In this document: one piece after another, positions 9,101 through 18,300 of the stretch
Layout: each line of letters starts with the position of its first letter
Numbering within the stretch: the stretch's first letter is position 1
Assembly (NCBI RefSeq): GCF_032362555.1
Contig: NC_083535.1
Coordinates: 310,001-374,000 of the forward strand
Direction of reading: 5' to 3'
DNA: 64,000 nt
Origin: Amyelois transitella
Taxonomy: Eukaryota > Arthropoda > Insecta > Lepidoptera > Pyralidae
Position numbers and translations under genes: made by a program
The notes under the pieces: model-generated
Databases searched by the model: none
Told to the model about the DNA's origin: nothing
Seen by the model: only the letters and a program-made list of their open reading frames with translations

Positions 9101-11803
9101 TCCCGGCACTAAAAAAAAAGAATAGGGCCACTCCATCTCGTTCCCATGGATGTCGTAGAAGGTGACTAAGGGATAGGCTTATAAACTTGGGATTCTTCTT
9201 TTAGGCGATGGGCTAGCAACCTGTTACAATTTGAATCTCAATGCTATCATTAAGCCAAACATCTGAACTTGTCCTATCAGTCTTTTCAAGACTGTTGGCT
9301 CTAAGGGATATAGACGTGATTATATGTACAATGTTTGTATGTATCGCAATAATTACCGTTGTAGGATTCTGAAATTTATCGTCATTCGGCGCCTCCTTGT
9401 AGTAGATAGTTCCATGAGAGATCCTCCACAGCATGGTCTGGAAGTAGAAGGTGTTGGCGCGGTCAACGACCCCGGTGATGATCTTCAGCTGACGTCGGTC
9501 GTACGGTGTAGGCGGCCTACAATCATCGAATCAATTGATCATCATCCTCCTGGCGTTAGTTGGTCGTTGGTTCCTCACGAGAGCGGCCCGGGGTCCAATT
9601 ATGGATATAAAATTCCATCCTTCATTTATATGTAGGGAACTCGTGAGTAATTTTTAAATCATACTACGTGACACATCCGTGTACCTACATAGTTTTAAAT
9701 ACACCAATTTTTCATCAACCTAATTCTATTACACTGTCTCTGAATTAGACAGCATACGGTCATACAAACAGACAGACAAACATGGCGAAACTATAAGGAT
9801 CCCAATTTTTATCTTTTGTCCCCGGAAACCTAAAAAATAAAATTGATTCAAATTGCAACTAACTGCATCTGTTTCGGAAACTTGGTGTATCTTGACTCCA
9901 CGTCTCCGAGGATAGGATCCAAGTGGTTCAAAACGTAGTAAATCTCTTTCGTTTCAGACCTCAACTTCTTGAGGTTGGTTTGGTTCGCTGTCATATCTTT
10001 CACGTCTTTCGAAACTGAATCTATCATATTCTGGAAAAGAAAGAGTAATTATGAAATTTACAATAGGTGACCAATCAAATCGGAGACATTCTGGTAAAAG
10101 TTCAGGTCAAGAATTCGTGAACCTTTATGGTATTCTAGCGAAGAAAAAGAAATAAACATAATGGGCTGCTCCTATTTCCATGCACATTGTAAAAGTCAAT
10201 CAAAGAAGCAAAATCCCTTGATTCTTTTTAGTCTATCTGCCACTATCAAGTCACGACATGTGTGTGAGTGCGTGTAAAAATACCTCAAATTCGAACATGT
10301 CTCTCGGGGCCAGCGGCTTGATGTCAGCCAGGTACCTCACCCTGGGTATGGCTATGCCGTCCTTGTGGATCTCATCACGGATGTTTATCAGAGTCCGCTC
10401 CAGGTCCGCACAGCGACACAGCTCCGTCACGAAGTGCCGGTCAACTGGTGACACATTGGGGTTCATCTGAAAATGAAATAAATACATAGGTATATACGTA
10501 AATACAAAATGCCGCCTTTTTCCCGGAGGGGTAGGCAGAGACTACATACATACATACATACATAAAATCACGCCTCTTTCCCGGAGGGGTAGGCAGAGAC
10601 TACCTCTTTCCACTTGCCACGATCTCTGCATACTTCCTTCGCTTCATCCACATTCATAACTCTCTTCATGCAAGCTCGGCGGTTTCGGGTACTTTTGACC
10701 TGACCCTTTACCAGGACGTCCTTAATTTTATCAAGATACGTTCGTCTAGGCAGAGACTACATCTTTCCATTTGCCATGATCTCCGCATACTTCTTTTACT
10801 TCATCCATACTCAGAACTTTCTTCATGCAAACTTGGCAGTCTCGTGTAGTTACCTTACCCTTGATTACTAATTTTAAAAAATCTCTTGTTAATTCGCAAG
10901 ACTACAAAATTTATACACTTAGCTCTGTCTCATCCCAACTTATATTATAAATGCGAAAGTAAATTTATTTGTTTGTTTGTTTTCTCTTTATGCGTTGTCT
11001 ACAGAACCAGCCTTCTTGTAATTTTGCGTAAATATAATTAAGAGTCTGGAGAAAGATATAGGGTACCTTTCATCCTGGCAAAAACTATAGTTAACGTGGG
11101 ATTCGCGGAAAACCTCTATTCTTTTGCAGGTGGCGCAAAATTAATCGCCTTTTATAGATGGCCCTAAATTCTTTGCTTTTAAAAGGTGGGGCTAGATTCT
11201 TTGCTTCTTGTAGTTTCTAAATTCATTGCATTTTGAAGATGGCGCCTAATTCGTCACTTTTTGCAGGTAAAATATACAGCGGCTTTGTACATGACGCATG
11301 AGGTACTATGCACCTGTCACTATTTGACATCTCAATTCTATCTTTGAGTCAAACATCAGAATGTGGCCTAGCAATCTTTTTAAGACTGTTGGCTTTGTCT
11401 AATCCGCAAGGCAAGACGTGATTAAGGGCTTAGTACCTATATTAACCTGGCTTTTCGCTGAGACGTCACAATTCACTATTACTAACAGCTTACTTATATC
11501 GTCATACATTATAAAAGGTAAGTCACTTCTATCAAAAGTGCCCTAAAACGACGCGTGAAAGAATTTACGTGTGTGAATGAAGCTAAAACAATAAGTGTAC
11601 AGATGTAGTGTCACCGTACCACCACACACGTGAAAGAGGAGTTATATCTCTGTATCATTTATATTTCTATAAATGAGAACAGCAGTTGCACTTACATCTA
11701 TAAACTGAAGACACTCCATTTCACCGATGGCAGAAAGATTCTCAAAAGCCGCTTCCGACTGGAAATACACATCGCATTTCGTCATATCATCACTGCGCAA
11801 CAT
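200..11803 (-). CDS. Vha100: V-type H+-ATPase V0 subunit a (116 kDa), divergent paralogue, 3' partial
   Basis: Fourteen coding exons join in phase: 11803-11696, 10466-10284, 10030-9864, 9516-9357, 8710-8534, 5957-5745, 4996-4852, 4476-4315, 3417-3209, 2518-2409, 2008-1878, 1451-1249, 1117-940 and 374-200. All have GT donors and AG acceptors. They encode 773 complete codons; the final exon is left of the window. Subunit a is the membrane stator of the V-ATPase, with a cytosolic N-half and a C-terminal multi-span half that carries protons past the proteolipid ring. Visible signatures are the N-terminal MLRSDDMTKCDVYFQSEAAF, FPFLFGVMFGDVGHG in exon 8, GRYIILLMGCFSIFMGF in exon 9, SYLRLWAISMAH in exon 13 and HALRLHW in exon 14. 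The two arginines matching yeast Vph1 R735 and R799 are kept, but the position matching E789 is Asp. The stretch before SYLRLW is shorter and unlike usual family members. This suggests a specialised paralogue rather than the housekeeping copy. Confidence 0.93.
738..938 (+). repeat. Tandem duplication, unit ~109 bp
   Basis: The stretch beginning ACAAGTAGCCCTGCATTGAG at 738 recurs at 847. Both copies end in GGTTCTGAACCATCGCCACG and AACAAGTGAGTCT-like sequence. The second copy runs into the splice donor of V-ATPase exon 13 (GT at 939-938, minus strand). Confidence 0.85.
2224..2380 (+). mobile_element. Alpha element, 5'-truncated
   Basis: Carries the 3' half of the alpha consensus, from 'tcttttaggcgatg' to the TATG tail. 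The hairpin end is missing. The tail stops ~30 bp from V-ATPase exon 10. Confidence 0.85.
2558..2660 (-). mobile_element. Alpha element fragment
   Basis: Only the tail-proximal ~100 bp is recognisable (tatatccctcttggggtag, then ttgagattcaaa). It is diverged. Confidence 0.7.
2907..3168 (+). mobile_element. Alpha element, full length
   Basis: Starts GTGCTGTGTGGTTCCCGGCA and ends in (TATG)n. It lies ~40 bp from the 3' edge of V-ATPase exon 9. Confidence 0.9.
3535..3655 (+). mobile_element. Alpha/LINE chimeric copy
   Basis: The first ~70 bp are alpha (aatctcaattctatcatt to tcttttcaagactgt). Then the sequence changes to the LINE tail (agtctctgcctacccctccg) and ends in TATGTA repeats. No boundary sequence separates the two parts. 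Confidence 0.75.
4009..4096 (+). mobile_element. Alpha element, 3' fragment
   Basis: The last ~85 bp of alpha with its TATG tail. It meets the tail of the minus-strand copy at 4118-4297, so the two are tail to tail. Confidence 0.8.
4118..4297 (-). mobile_element. Alpha element, partial
   Basis: Runs from 'ggccacgcttagctatttgg' to 'gagtggtcctattctttttt'. It lacks the hairpin end, and 17 bp separate it from V-ATPase exon 8. Confidence 0.85.
4515..4797 (+). mobile_element. Alpha element, full length
   Basis: Both ends are present: the GTGCCG hairpin at 4515 and four TATG units at the 3' end. It occupies most of the intron between V-ATPase exons 7 and 8. Confidence 0.92.
5145..5503 (+). repeat. 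Interspersed repeat ending 'cgcggacgaagtcgcggg'
   Basis: Contains 'tctgtctgtctgtctgtatg' and 'accgatttacttaaat', then ends in the 'gcggacgaagtcgcgggcaa cagctagt' terminus common to many insect repeats. It is non-coding. The superfamily cannot be told from the sequence. Confidence 0.6.
5504..5725 (-). mobile_element. Alpha element, strongly diverged
   Basis: The order of alpha landmarks is kept (tail with atcacgtctatatccct, a 'cttagtcaccttctccgg' variant, 'ggaaaccacatt'), but there are many substitutions. It is an old copy. Confidence 0.7.
5960..6218 (-). mobile_element. Alpha element, full length, abutting a splice acceptor
   Basis: Complete copy with the hairpin end at 6218. Read on the minus strand, its (TATG)n tail runs straight into TAG|GTACTG, the acceptor of V-ATPase exon 6 (first base 5957). 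Confidence 0.9.
6240..6365. repeat. GC-rich palindromic repeat remnant
   Basis: Contains 'tatcgcgcggtatctatcgc', 'tttttcgcgcgttaaaaac' and 'gacgtcacgcgtgttat'. Similar blocks recur near 54,230-54,350 and resemble the subterminal parts of the THAP element at 6,919. It is probably a decayed MITE; no ends were found. Confidence 0.4.
6479..6690 (+). mobile_element. LINE 3' end (GRPRRTYLDQI-type), 5'-truncated
   Basis: Encodes the C-terminus from RRTYFDQIKDVLVKGQ to ...EVVFAYPSGNEA and a stop, then 'ttttatgtatgtatgtatg'. An old alpha tail (6395-6475) sits directly upstream. Confidence 0.85.
6919..8015 (+). mobile_element. P-element-like THAP transposon, internally deleted
   Basis: The 1,097 bp element is flanked by identical 8 bp target-site duplications, CTACCTAC at 6911-6918 and 8016-8023. 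Its ends are imperfect inverted repeats sharing AATAGGGATGTGGACT. A perfect 15 bp subterminal inverted repeat (GTGATGTCACGCGTT) lies near 7,097 and 7,816. Inside is a broken THAP-domain gene. A THAP domain plus an 8 bp TSD is the combination expected for the P superfamily; hAT elements also make 8 bp TSDs but do not normally carry THAP. No transposase catalytic region is left. It is inserted in V-ATPase intron 5. Confidence 0.75.
7171..7625 (+). pseudogene. THAP zinc-finger domain relic of the P-like element
   Basis: Exon 1 (7171-7362, 64 codons) encodes a THAP-type C2CH finger: KYCAVPQC at the start, the W of NWVQLALRDP, and a closing YFCVDH. It ends at GAT|GTAAGT. A second exon (from 7495 after TTTAATAATAG) reads NDMENYPEYHLMG and VSQIRLRAGCVPRKFACQPD, the piece that follows THAP in related proteins, then a stop. 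It is one base out of frame with exon 1, consistent with a single-base loss near its start. Everything past that is gone, so no working transposase can be made from this copy. Confidence 0.7.
8195..8440 (+). mobile_element. tRNA-derived SINE
   Basis: The head folds like a tRNA: TGTGGCGCAGCGGTT (box A region) and GGTTCGAATCCCGGCC (box B), with GCCTCTG roughly pairing with CAGGGC. The body runs to 'gaggctaactcaatctgtgt' and an AT-rich end. Two other long copies are at 38,925-39,168 and 49,805-50,062. Confidence 0.88.
8745..8850 (-). mobile_element. Alpha element remnant
   Basis: Recognised by 'cctttgtggggtagacagac' followed by a decayed 'cttgaaaagact' block. It overlaps the region just upstream of V-ATPase exon 5. 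Confidence 0.5.
8935..9090 (+). repeat. Interspersed repeat with ~28 bp internal tandem units
   Basis: Starts 'ccaattaagagtctggagaa'. From 9008 it has units of the form 'ggtggcgctaaattcgtcgc' plus 'tttttgta', repeated about 2.5 times. It ends in 'cgcgggcgaagc', where an alpha copy begins. The same family lies at 11,025-11,280. Confidence 0.7.
9091..9345 (+). mobile_element. Alpha element
   Basis: Nearly full length, lacking the first two hairpin bases, with a small gap after 'actgttggctct'. Its tail ends 11 bp from the exon 4 donor of the V-ATPase gene. Confidence 0.88.
10508..10865 (-). mobile_element. Older LINE 3' end split by a younger copy
   Basis: Two pieces, 10508-10545 and 10748-10865, form one diverged LINE tail (ggaggggtaggcagagacta ... 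cttcatgcaaacttggcag). They are separated by the insertion at 10546-10747. Confidence 0.8.
10546..10747 (-). mobile_element. Younger LINE 3' end inserted into an older copy, with TSD
   Basis: Identical 13 bp flanks, AGGCAGAGACTAC, lie at 10533-10545 and 10748-10760. The inserted copy is 5'-truncated at the 'agacgaac' of RRTYLDQI and ends in (TATG)n. This is the layout expected of target-primed reverse transcription. Confidence 0.85.
11025..11280 (+). repeat. Interspersed repeat with ~29 bp internal tandem units
   Basis: Same family as 8935-9090 ('aattaagagtctggagaaag'). It has about four degenerate units of 'ggtggcgcaaaattaatcgc' type between 11,131 and 11,275. Confidence 0.65.
11290..11425 (+). 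mobile_element. Alpha element, partial
   Basis: Carries the body from 'cctgtcactatttgacatct' to 'ccgcaaggcaagacgtgat'. It is diverged and lacks the tail repeat. Confidence 0.7.
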
Positions 11804-12059
11804 TTTGCTTAATTATTACGTTATTTCATAGGTCGGGATCAATAAATCTGCTACAAAAGGCAGAGCGGTTACATACTCTCTGCTTAAAATGTTATTTTCA
11901 ATAACAAAAATAAAGCACGAAGCAATATATGTCAAAAGAAAAGTTGACTACACAATGTCAGTTTTGTTTATTTTGTTTCAAGTGATAAAACCAAAAAGGT
12001 CGGCATATCAAAGAGGTTTGCTGAACCACCTATTGATGAAATTAAAATACTCACGTACA

Positions 12060-12175
12060 TATTTGTAATTTCGTCTTTATACCTTACAGGGTAGAAAGGA
12101 CAAATAATCTCGAAATGACTTCAGTCCGCGTTCCTTCAAAAACACGCCTGTTTCCTGGAGGGCTAGGCAGATTAG
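12060..12175 (-). mobile_element. Decayed alpha fragment next to a LINE tail
   Basis: A degraded alpha tail (tcgtctttataccttacagg) is followed after ~20 bp by 'cacgcctgtttcctggaggg' of the LINE tail. Confidence 0.5.
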
Positions 12176-13221
12176 TCTCAGAACAACAGAATCAAATTGG
12201 CTGATTCAATTTTGAACCGAAAAGTCGAGCTGAGAACCTCTTTATTGGAGTCTATTAAAAAGAACAAGTAAGCTCTTCAGACCGCTCATAGTTTAGAGCA
12301 TAAATGTCAGAGGACCAATTAGTGCAAAATACTTTGGTATTCATTTCATTTTAATACGTTCTTTACTCGACCTGACTTTTGAGTCTTTTACCATTCATTT
12401 CAACCAAAGGACTTGAAATAATATAGCCTCAACAAATTTCTGTAGTTTCAACACTTTAAGTAGATTTTTATCATTTGACTAGTTAATTTTTATTCTTTAT
12501 GTATTTTATTTATCTTTATCGAACCGTGTTTTTTTGTTTTTTTTTTTATAATTTCCGATTATCAACATTCTGATAAACTAAAAGAAAGTTTGTAATCATA
12601 GTTTGCAATGGAAACCCATTAATAACTGTGAACTCAATTCTGAGTATTACTATTATGTCTGATTACAGCACGAACTTTGACCAATAACTTAACAGAGACA
12701 TCGTAATGGAAACCATTCTTTCCAACATATTTTCCATGAACTTCAAATTCGTGACCTCAAAAAAAGGTCTGGAATCATCGTCGGCGATATTTCGGAAGTC
12801 CGCTACAGTTGCCGAAGCGCAGGCGTCTCTTTTCCGACAAGGAAATCGTTCGAAACAAAACTCAGTATTATTTCTGTGTGGCTCACGGTTAAACATAGTC
12901 TCACCCACACGTCTCTGGCTCACCTAACACTCGCCTCTCGTCTGTCCAGTACCATCTTTCCCTTCGACGCTTATACACGCTACCAGGTCAGTCCATTTTT
13001 TTTTCATCTTTATTTTTTATTGCGAATTCTTTTCATAACTCTTCATTTTGCTGTGCGACGTTCTAATTTCTAAAACAACCTAATTTTTTTTACTTCACAT
13101 TCTTTTCAGTCACACTTCATGCATTTGAATTCGGAATAGGTATTTTTAGATGTGTCGTTCAAGATTCACATAGTGCATATCACAATACGTTCGTGTTGAA
13201 CAAAAACCGGGTTTTCGGCAC

Positions 13222-13229
13222 TATAAATA
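13222..13229 (+). promoter_or_regulatory. Candidate TATA box for the gene starting at 15,399
   Basis: TATAAATA in 'cggcactataaatatcccc', with a GC-richer stretch starting ~35 bp downstream. The coding exon at 15,395 is preceded by a good acceptor (taataattacag|AACCATG). A non-coding first exon therefore must lie upstream, and this is the best core-promoter candidate I see. Confidence 0.35.
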
Positions 13230-14494
13230 TCCCCATATCGAATGTTTGCGAATTCTATTTTCAAAGTGTTCGACTGCTCGACGGTCGAAACAAATACAGC
13301 GGCGGCTTGTTTATAAGAGAAGCGTTCTGATAGCATACGATTATTATCATTTCTTTGTGTTGTAGTATTGTTGCCTACAATAACTTTTTTTTTGATACAA
13401 TACGCTCAACGTTTAGATCATATTCTGCGACAATCTTAACAATTTTATGACCATTGCGTATTCAATACAAAATCGTTAGTAGTGTATTCCTAGATTCGAT
13501 GCCAAGAATTGTTTTATAGTTAGTAGGTTAACTTTGTTCATCATGGCCAGTATACCTAGGACTATTGCTGTGTAGATACCAATCTATTTTTAATTTTAGA
13601 TTAGCACGTAATGATCCGTTGGGATGTTACGTTTTGTTTCGGAATTCCATCGTGCCTGTTTCTCGCGTTGTTTATGTGAGCTCTGACGTAATTTCAATGA
13701 AGTTTATTAAAAGCTCTGTAAACAGGAAGTTTGTTATATGTCCAGTTGATAATTACATCAAAGGCTGACAGTATAAATTGAGTAATCTTTACATCGTATT
13801 ATCTAGGCATTATTTTTCTTTGCACAGATAATTTCAATAGAAATTAGACCGAAGGGTCTAATCAATTAATTGATCGTGCTTACACTAGTATAGTTTCGTA
13901 AACTAAATCGTGCGACCCTCAACGCTCGTTGTATTTCTTTTATATATATCTCGACATTGTTCGGTCTTCGACTTCATTAATAAGGCCTTTAAGAGATGAT
14001 AATCTGTGGTGAAGCTTAGCCCGCGTGTGTGAACCATAGAAATAATAGTCCTAATGGTAGACATTGACTTATTTATTTATTATATTTCTAGATTAGGACG
14101 ACTTCTAACTCCTCCTTTTTGATCGATGCAGTTGAAAATCAACAATAATAAAGATTGTTAACCTAATGACATTAGTTAAAAGTTCATATATTCAAATATA
14201 TGTTTTTGTTTCTATGTTTGGAAACTCTTTATTGCACATAAAAAAGACTTGGATTTAGAAGAATATGTTCAATGGTGGATTTATCCCAATTGGGATTTGT
14301 TTTAGTCAAACAAAATTAAAAGTAAAATCCAAAGAGGCAGCGCATTTAAAAAATATTGAAGATGCGTTACAATAATCAATTAAATTCCAATAAATTAATG
14401 ATAAACATACATAAATAAAATATATAAAATCCTACATAAATATAAGAACACTTATATAAATAAATATTTATCATCTCTTTGGGATGCTGTATGC

Positions 14495-14600
14495 AACATA
14501 TTCTTCTTCTTCAGTCCCGATTGCATCCTCACCACTCTGGAGAGGAGCCCTGAATATGCCTTTAACCATGGATTCTGGATTGGGTGAATCAGGTTTTCAC
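14495..14600 (+). repeat. Gamma repeat fragment
   Basis: Matches 'gcatcctcaccactctggag' and 'aggagccc', found again at 28,380-28,640, ~34,955-35,050 (minus) and ~42,355-42,450. It is non-coding and unclassified. Confidence 0.55.
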
Positions 14601-15074
14601 ACGAAGCGAACCCATGTGTATTCTTATTATCATCTATCAGGACCTATAAATGGCCGAGTGTTTATAAATAAGCAACTATAAGGTATAAATTTATAGCTCT
14701 TGTTGAGCTAAATTAATGCTGTGGACGTTTACTATTAGCTATTCATCAGATTTGCTTGAAATCATCAGAAATATTTCCTTGGCATCCACCAACTTTCAAA
14801 GATGTAATTCATCACAGTGACAATTCTTTTACTATTGGGATCTTCTTTAGCAAATTTCACGTTCCAAACTTTAAAACTAGTTTAGTAATGAAGAATACAT
14901 AGCGTTTTCCAGCGACTTCTTACCTCAAGCGGAGTGTAAACATCAATCAAGGGAGAAGCTTATAAATTTGATATTCTTCTTACAAGCGAGAGGACACCAG
15001 CCACTGATCTTACTTTATCGACAGGTGGACTTTACGTCATATGGCATCCTCATCAGTCGACCAAAACTGAGCTG

Positions 15075-15339
15075 TACATACATACAAACATATGGTCACG
15101 TCTATATTCCTTGCGGGTCAGACAGAGCCACCAGTCTTGAAAAGACTGAATGGCCGCGTTCAGCTATTTAGCTTAATGAAAGAATTGAGATAAAAAATAG
15201 TGGCAGGTTGCTAACCCATCGTCTAAAAAAGAATCCCAAGTTTGTAAGCCTATCCCTTAGTCGCCTTTGACGACATCCATGGGAAAGAGATGGAGTGGTT
15301 CTATTCTTTTTTGTATTAGTGCCGGGAACCACACGGCAC
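15075..15339 (-). mobile_element. Alpha element, full length
   Basis: Both ends are intact (tail at 15,075, hairpin ending CGGCAC at 15,339). It sits ~55 bp upstream of the acceptor at 15,394 of the coiled-coil gene. Confidence 0.92.
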
Positions 15340-15398
15340 AACTGAGCTGTACTTACATAGATAATGTATCCAGATAAATCATTAATAATTACAGAACC

Positions 15399-18300
15399 AT
15401 GAGCCGAGTGGGAAGGACCCGGCGCACGCGCGTCTATGACTGCAATTACAACAAGGGGGAGAGCTACTACCGGCCAGTCCTGGACCGGCTGGACGGGAAG
15501 ACGGTCCGGGGGCCGGAGCCGGACCGGGAGAGGATCCGGGCCGACGTGGAGAACCGCATCAGGTCCGCTCTGGACGACGACGTGTTGCACGACGAACTGT
15601 TCGACTCTAGAGGTGCGCGTGCGCAGAGAGGCAGGCCTTTGTCTTCAGCCTTTGAAGAGGACGAGTTTTCTGAAGATGTGAGTTTTTTTTTAATATATAT
15701 TTATGATGTTATTTGGAAGACGGGGGTGAAACTGAATTAAACAGCAAATTCTCAGGATCAAATCCTATTGCGACCATAAACCAAACTTCTTCCTAGCGTT
15801 GACCCTGGTTACATAGTGACCTCTCTAGAGCTTTTGACTATGCACCTGAATTGGGTAAGTCAAGTCTTAACGGTCATAGAGTCATGCCTATGTCAAGCCT
15901 TTGAGAGCCTTTCCATTTAAATAAAGTGCTAGCCCATCGCCGAAAAAAATCATGCCAATTCTATAATCATATCCCTTAGTCGCCTTTTACGACGTCCAGA
16001 GAAGAGAGTCGAGAGAAGCAGTTGTCCTATTCTTTTTATTTACTGGTGCCGAGGACCATATGATGCAGATAATTTATAGAAAACAAACAAACAACTACCT
16101 ATTTTGCGTTTGATATACACGAGTGTAGAGATTTAGATGTTATGATCAACATACACAATACAGGACATACGAACAATATAAACTTCCGTAACCCACTTAG
16201 TGACTGACTGACAGAAACATGGCCAGCCGAATCTATAGAGCGTTTGGTGAAATTCCATCCTAAAAAGGTAATAATTAGGTATATTTTCATCCGGGCACAG
16301 CTGTGTTCCTTAGGTAGACTTGAATAGAATTTTTAGAAATATTGGGATACACAGAAATATACACGACTTTCGTATAATTGATCTATCGAGTGCCGTGTGG
16401 TTCCCGGCACCGATAAAAAATAAAGAACCCCTCCATCTCCTTCCCATGATTGTCGTAAAAGGCGACTAAGTGGTAGGTCTATAAACGGGATTCATCTTGT
16501 AGGTCAGAAACCTGTGACTATTTTAATCTTAATTCAATCATCGAGTAAAACAGTTGAGCGAGGCCTATCAATCTTTTCAAAACTGTTAACTCTGTCCACC
16601 CCGCAAGGGATATAGACGTGATTGTATGTCTGTATGTAACCTATCGAAGAAGATCTACTTTCCTATGCCCACTGTTCGTTCGATTTTATATTCAATTCCA
16701 TCTGCCGCCGCACACATTGGACAACTCTTAAAAAAGCGAACTAAACCGTTATGTGAACAAATGCATTTCAATTTGGACAGTCAGCGGCCGGGCACGCCGG
16801 GAGAATGATCGATTTGTCCGTAAAACATACATACATATGGTCACGTCTGTATCCCATGCGGGGTAGACAGAGCCAACAGTCCTGAGAAGAATGGCCACGT
16901 TCAGCTTATTGGCTTAATGATAGAATTGAGATTCAAATAGTGACAGTTTGCTAACCCATCGCCTAAAAAGAATCCCAAGTTTGTAAGCCTATCCTTTAGT
17001 CGCCTTGTCCGTCCGAACTTGCAGATCAATACTGAATACAAATACCTTCGTATCGAGTCTCGTTTTCATTTTTTATTCGTCCGCCCCTGACTCCGATGAA
17101 AGTTCAGGAATATGTAATTAATCCACTTTTGCGCGGTTGTTTTCAAAGCTTTCATTGCATTTGCGATAATTTTTTTTTTAGTTTCAATTCTCGGACTCCG
17201 AGGTTGAATCATCTTTTATGTGAAATTAATAATCCCGGAGTTCGTTGGTACGGACGGGTTAATTTCTGGAATACCGCTGGAACTGAATTGAATAATTCCG
17301 CTTGCGATACTCGGTTGAAGGTAATGGCTCTCCTTTGCGGTTCCCCACAAACATGTCGCATCGCTTATAAAACTGAAAGCTTTCCCGTTCAGCTTTTTGT
17401 GAGTAGACAGTGAATAAACAGCTATGTGGCTTACAAAGTAGCAACCGCAGGTGACGGCAGGTCCGTTTATATCTTTGAAGTATCATTTATTTTGTAACCA
17501 AAACACGAGGCATGAATGTCGACTAAAATACGTGTAATGGACAAAAATAAACAAATCTGATGCCAAATTGGATTACTACCATCTCTATAAATAGGCGATA
17601 CAAGTGAGTAACATTTATAATTAGGTGATTTACTGAATGACACGTACATTATGAGGCATCTTACTGTATAAGGATGCACTAAAGGAATTTGTATCAGCTG
17701 ATCGGTGAAGTATAAATCTAGTCGTGTAGTTTCAACAACTACATACATAGAGTCACATCTATATCACTTGCGGGCTAGACAGAGCCGACAGTCTTTAAAG
17801 ATCGAAAGGTCACGTTCAGCTGTACGGCATTATGATGGAATTAAGAATCAAATAGTGACAGCTGTCACTATTTGAGAGCTTGCAACCTAGGTTGCAAGCT
17901 CATCGCCTATAAGAGAAATCCCAAGTGTATTTGGCTATCCCTTAGTCGCCTTTTACGACCTCCATGGGAAAGATATGGAGTGGTTCTATTCTGAAGTACA
18001 CGGCAGTACAGAGTACAATAGGTTTTCTAATTCATTGATTGGTTGACAATATTTACCAATTATAAACGAAATAAAAACTACATATAAACTGAAAGGCGGC
18101 CTTTATTAATGCCTCTGTCTACACCGTTAGGGATAAACACGTGACAATAAATGTGCAATGTGTGTTTGAAATAAAAAATATATCAAGTAAAAGCTTTTCT
18201 ACAGTGCGGGACGAAACTAAACAGCGCGATAACTTTTGATTAAATGTTGTGATGCGAAAGAAGATATAGTGACAGGAATAGAAAAGGTAGTGGTGTGGTT

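Larger units (their letters stand above)
11804..15394. other. Divergent intergenic region between the V-ATPase and coiled-coil genes
   Basis: Holds the upstream region of the minus-strand V-ATPase gene and the presumed promoter and 5' UTR intron of the plus-strand gene. It also holds one decayed alpha/LINE chimera (12,060), a gamma repeat (14,495) and a full alpha copy (15,075). Open frames at 12,663-12,923 (minus) and 12,706-12,927 (plus) overlap each other and show no domain, so I call no gene there. Confidence 0.6.

Noticed and set aside
12663..12927. Overlapping ORFs on both strands upstream of the coiled-coil gene
   Set aside because: They shadow each other, have no recognisable domain, and nearby sequence is AT-rich and non-coding.
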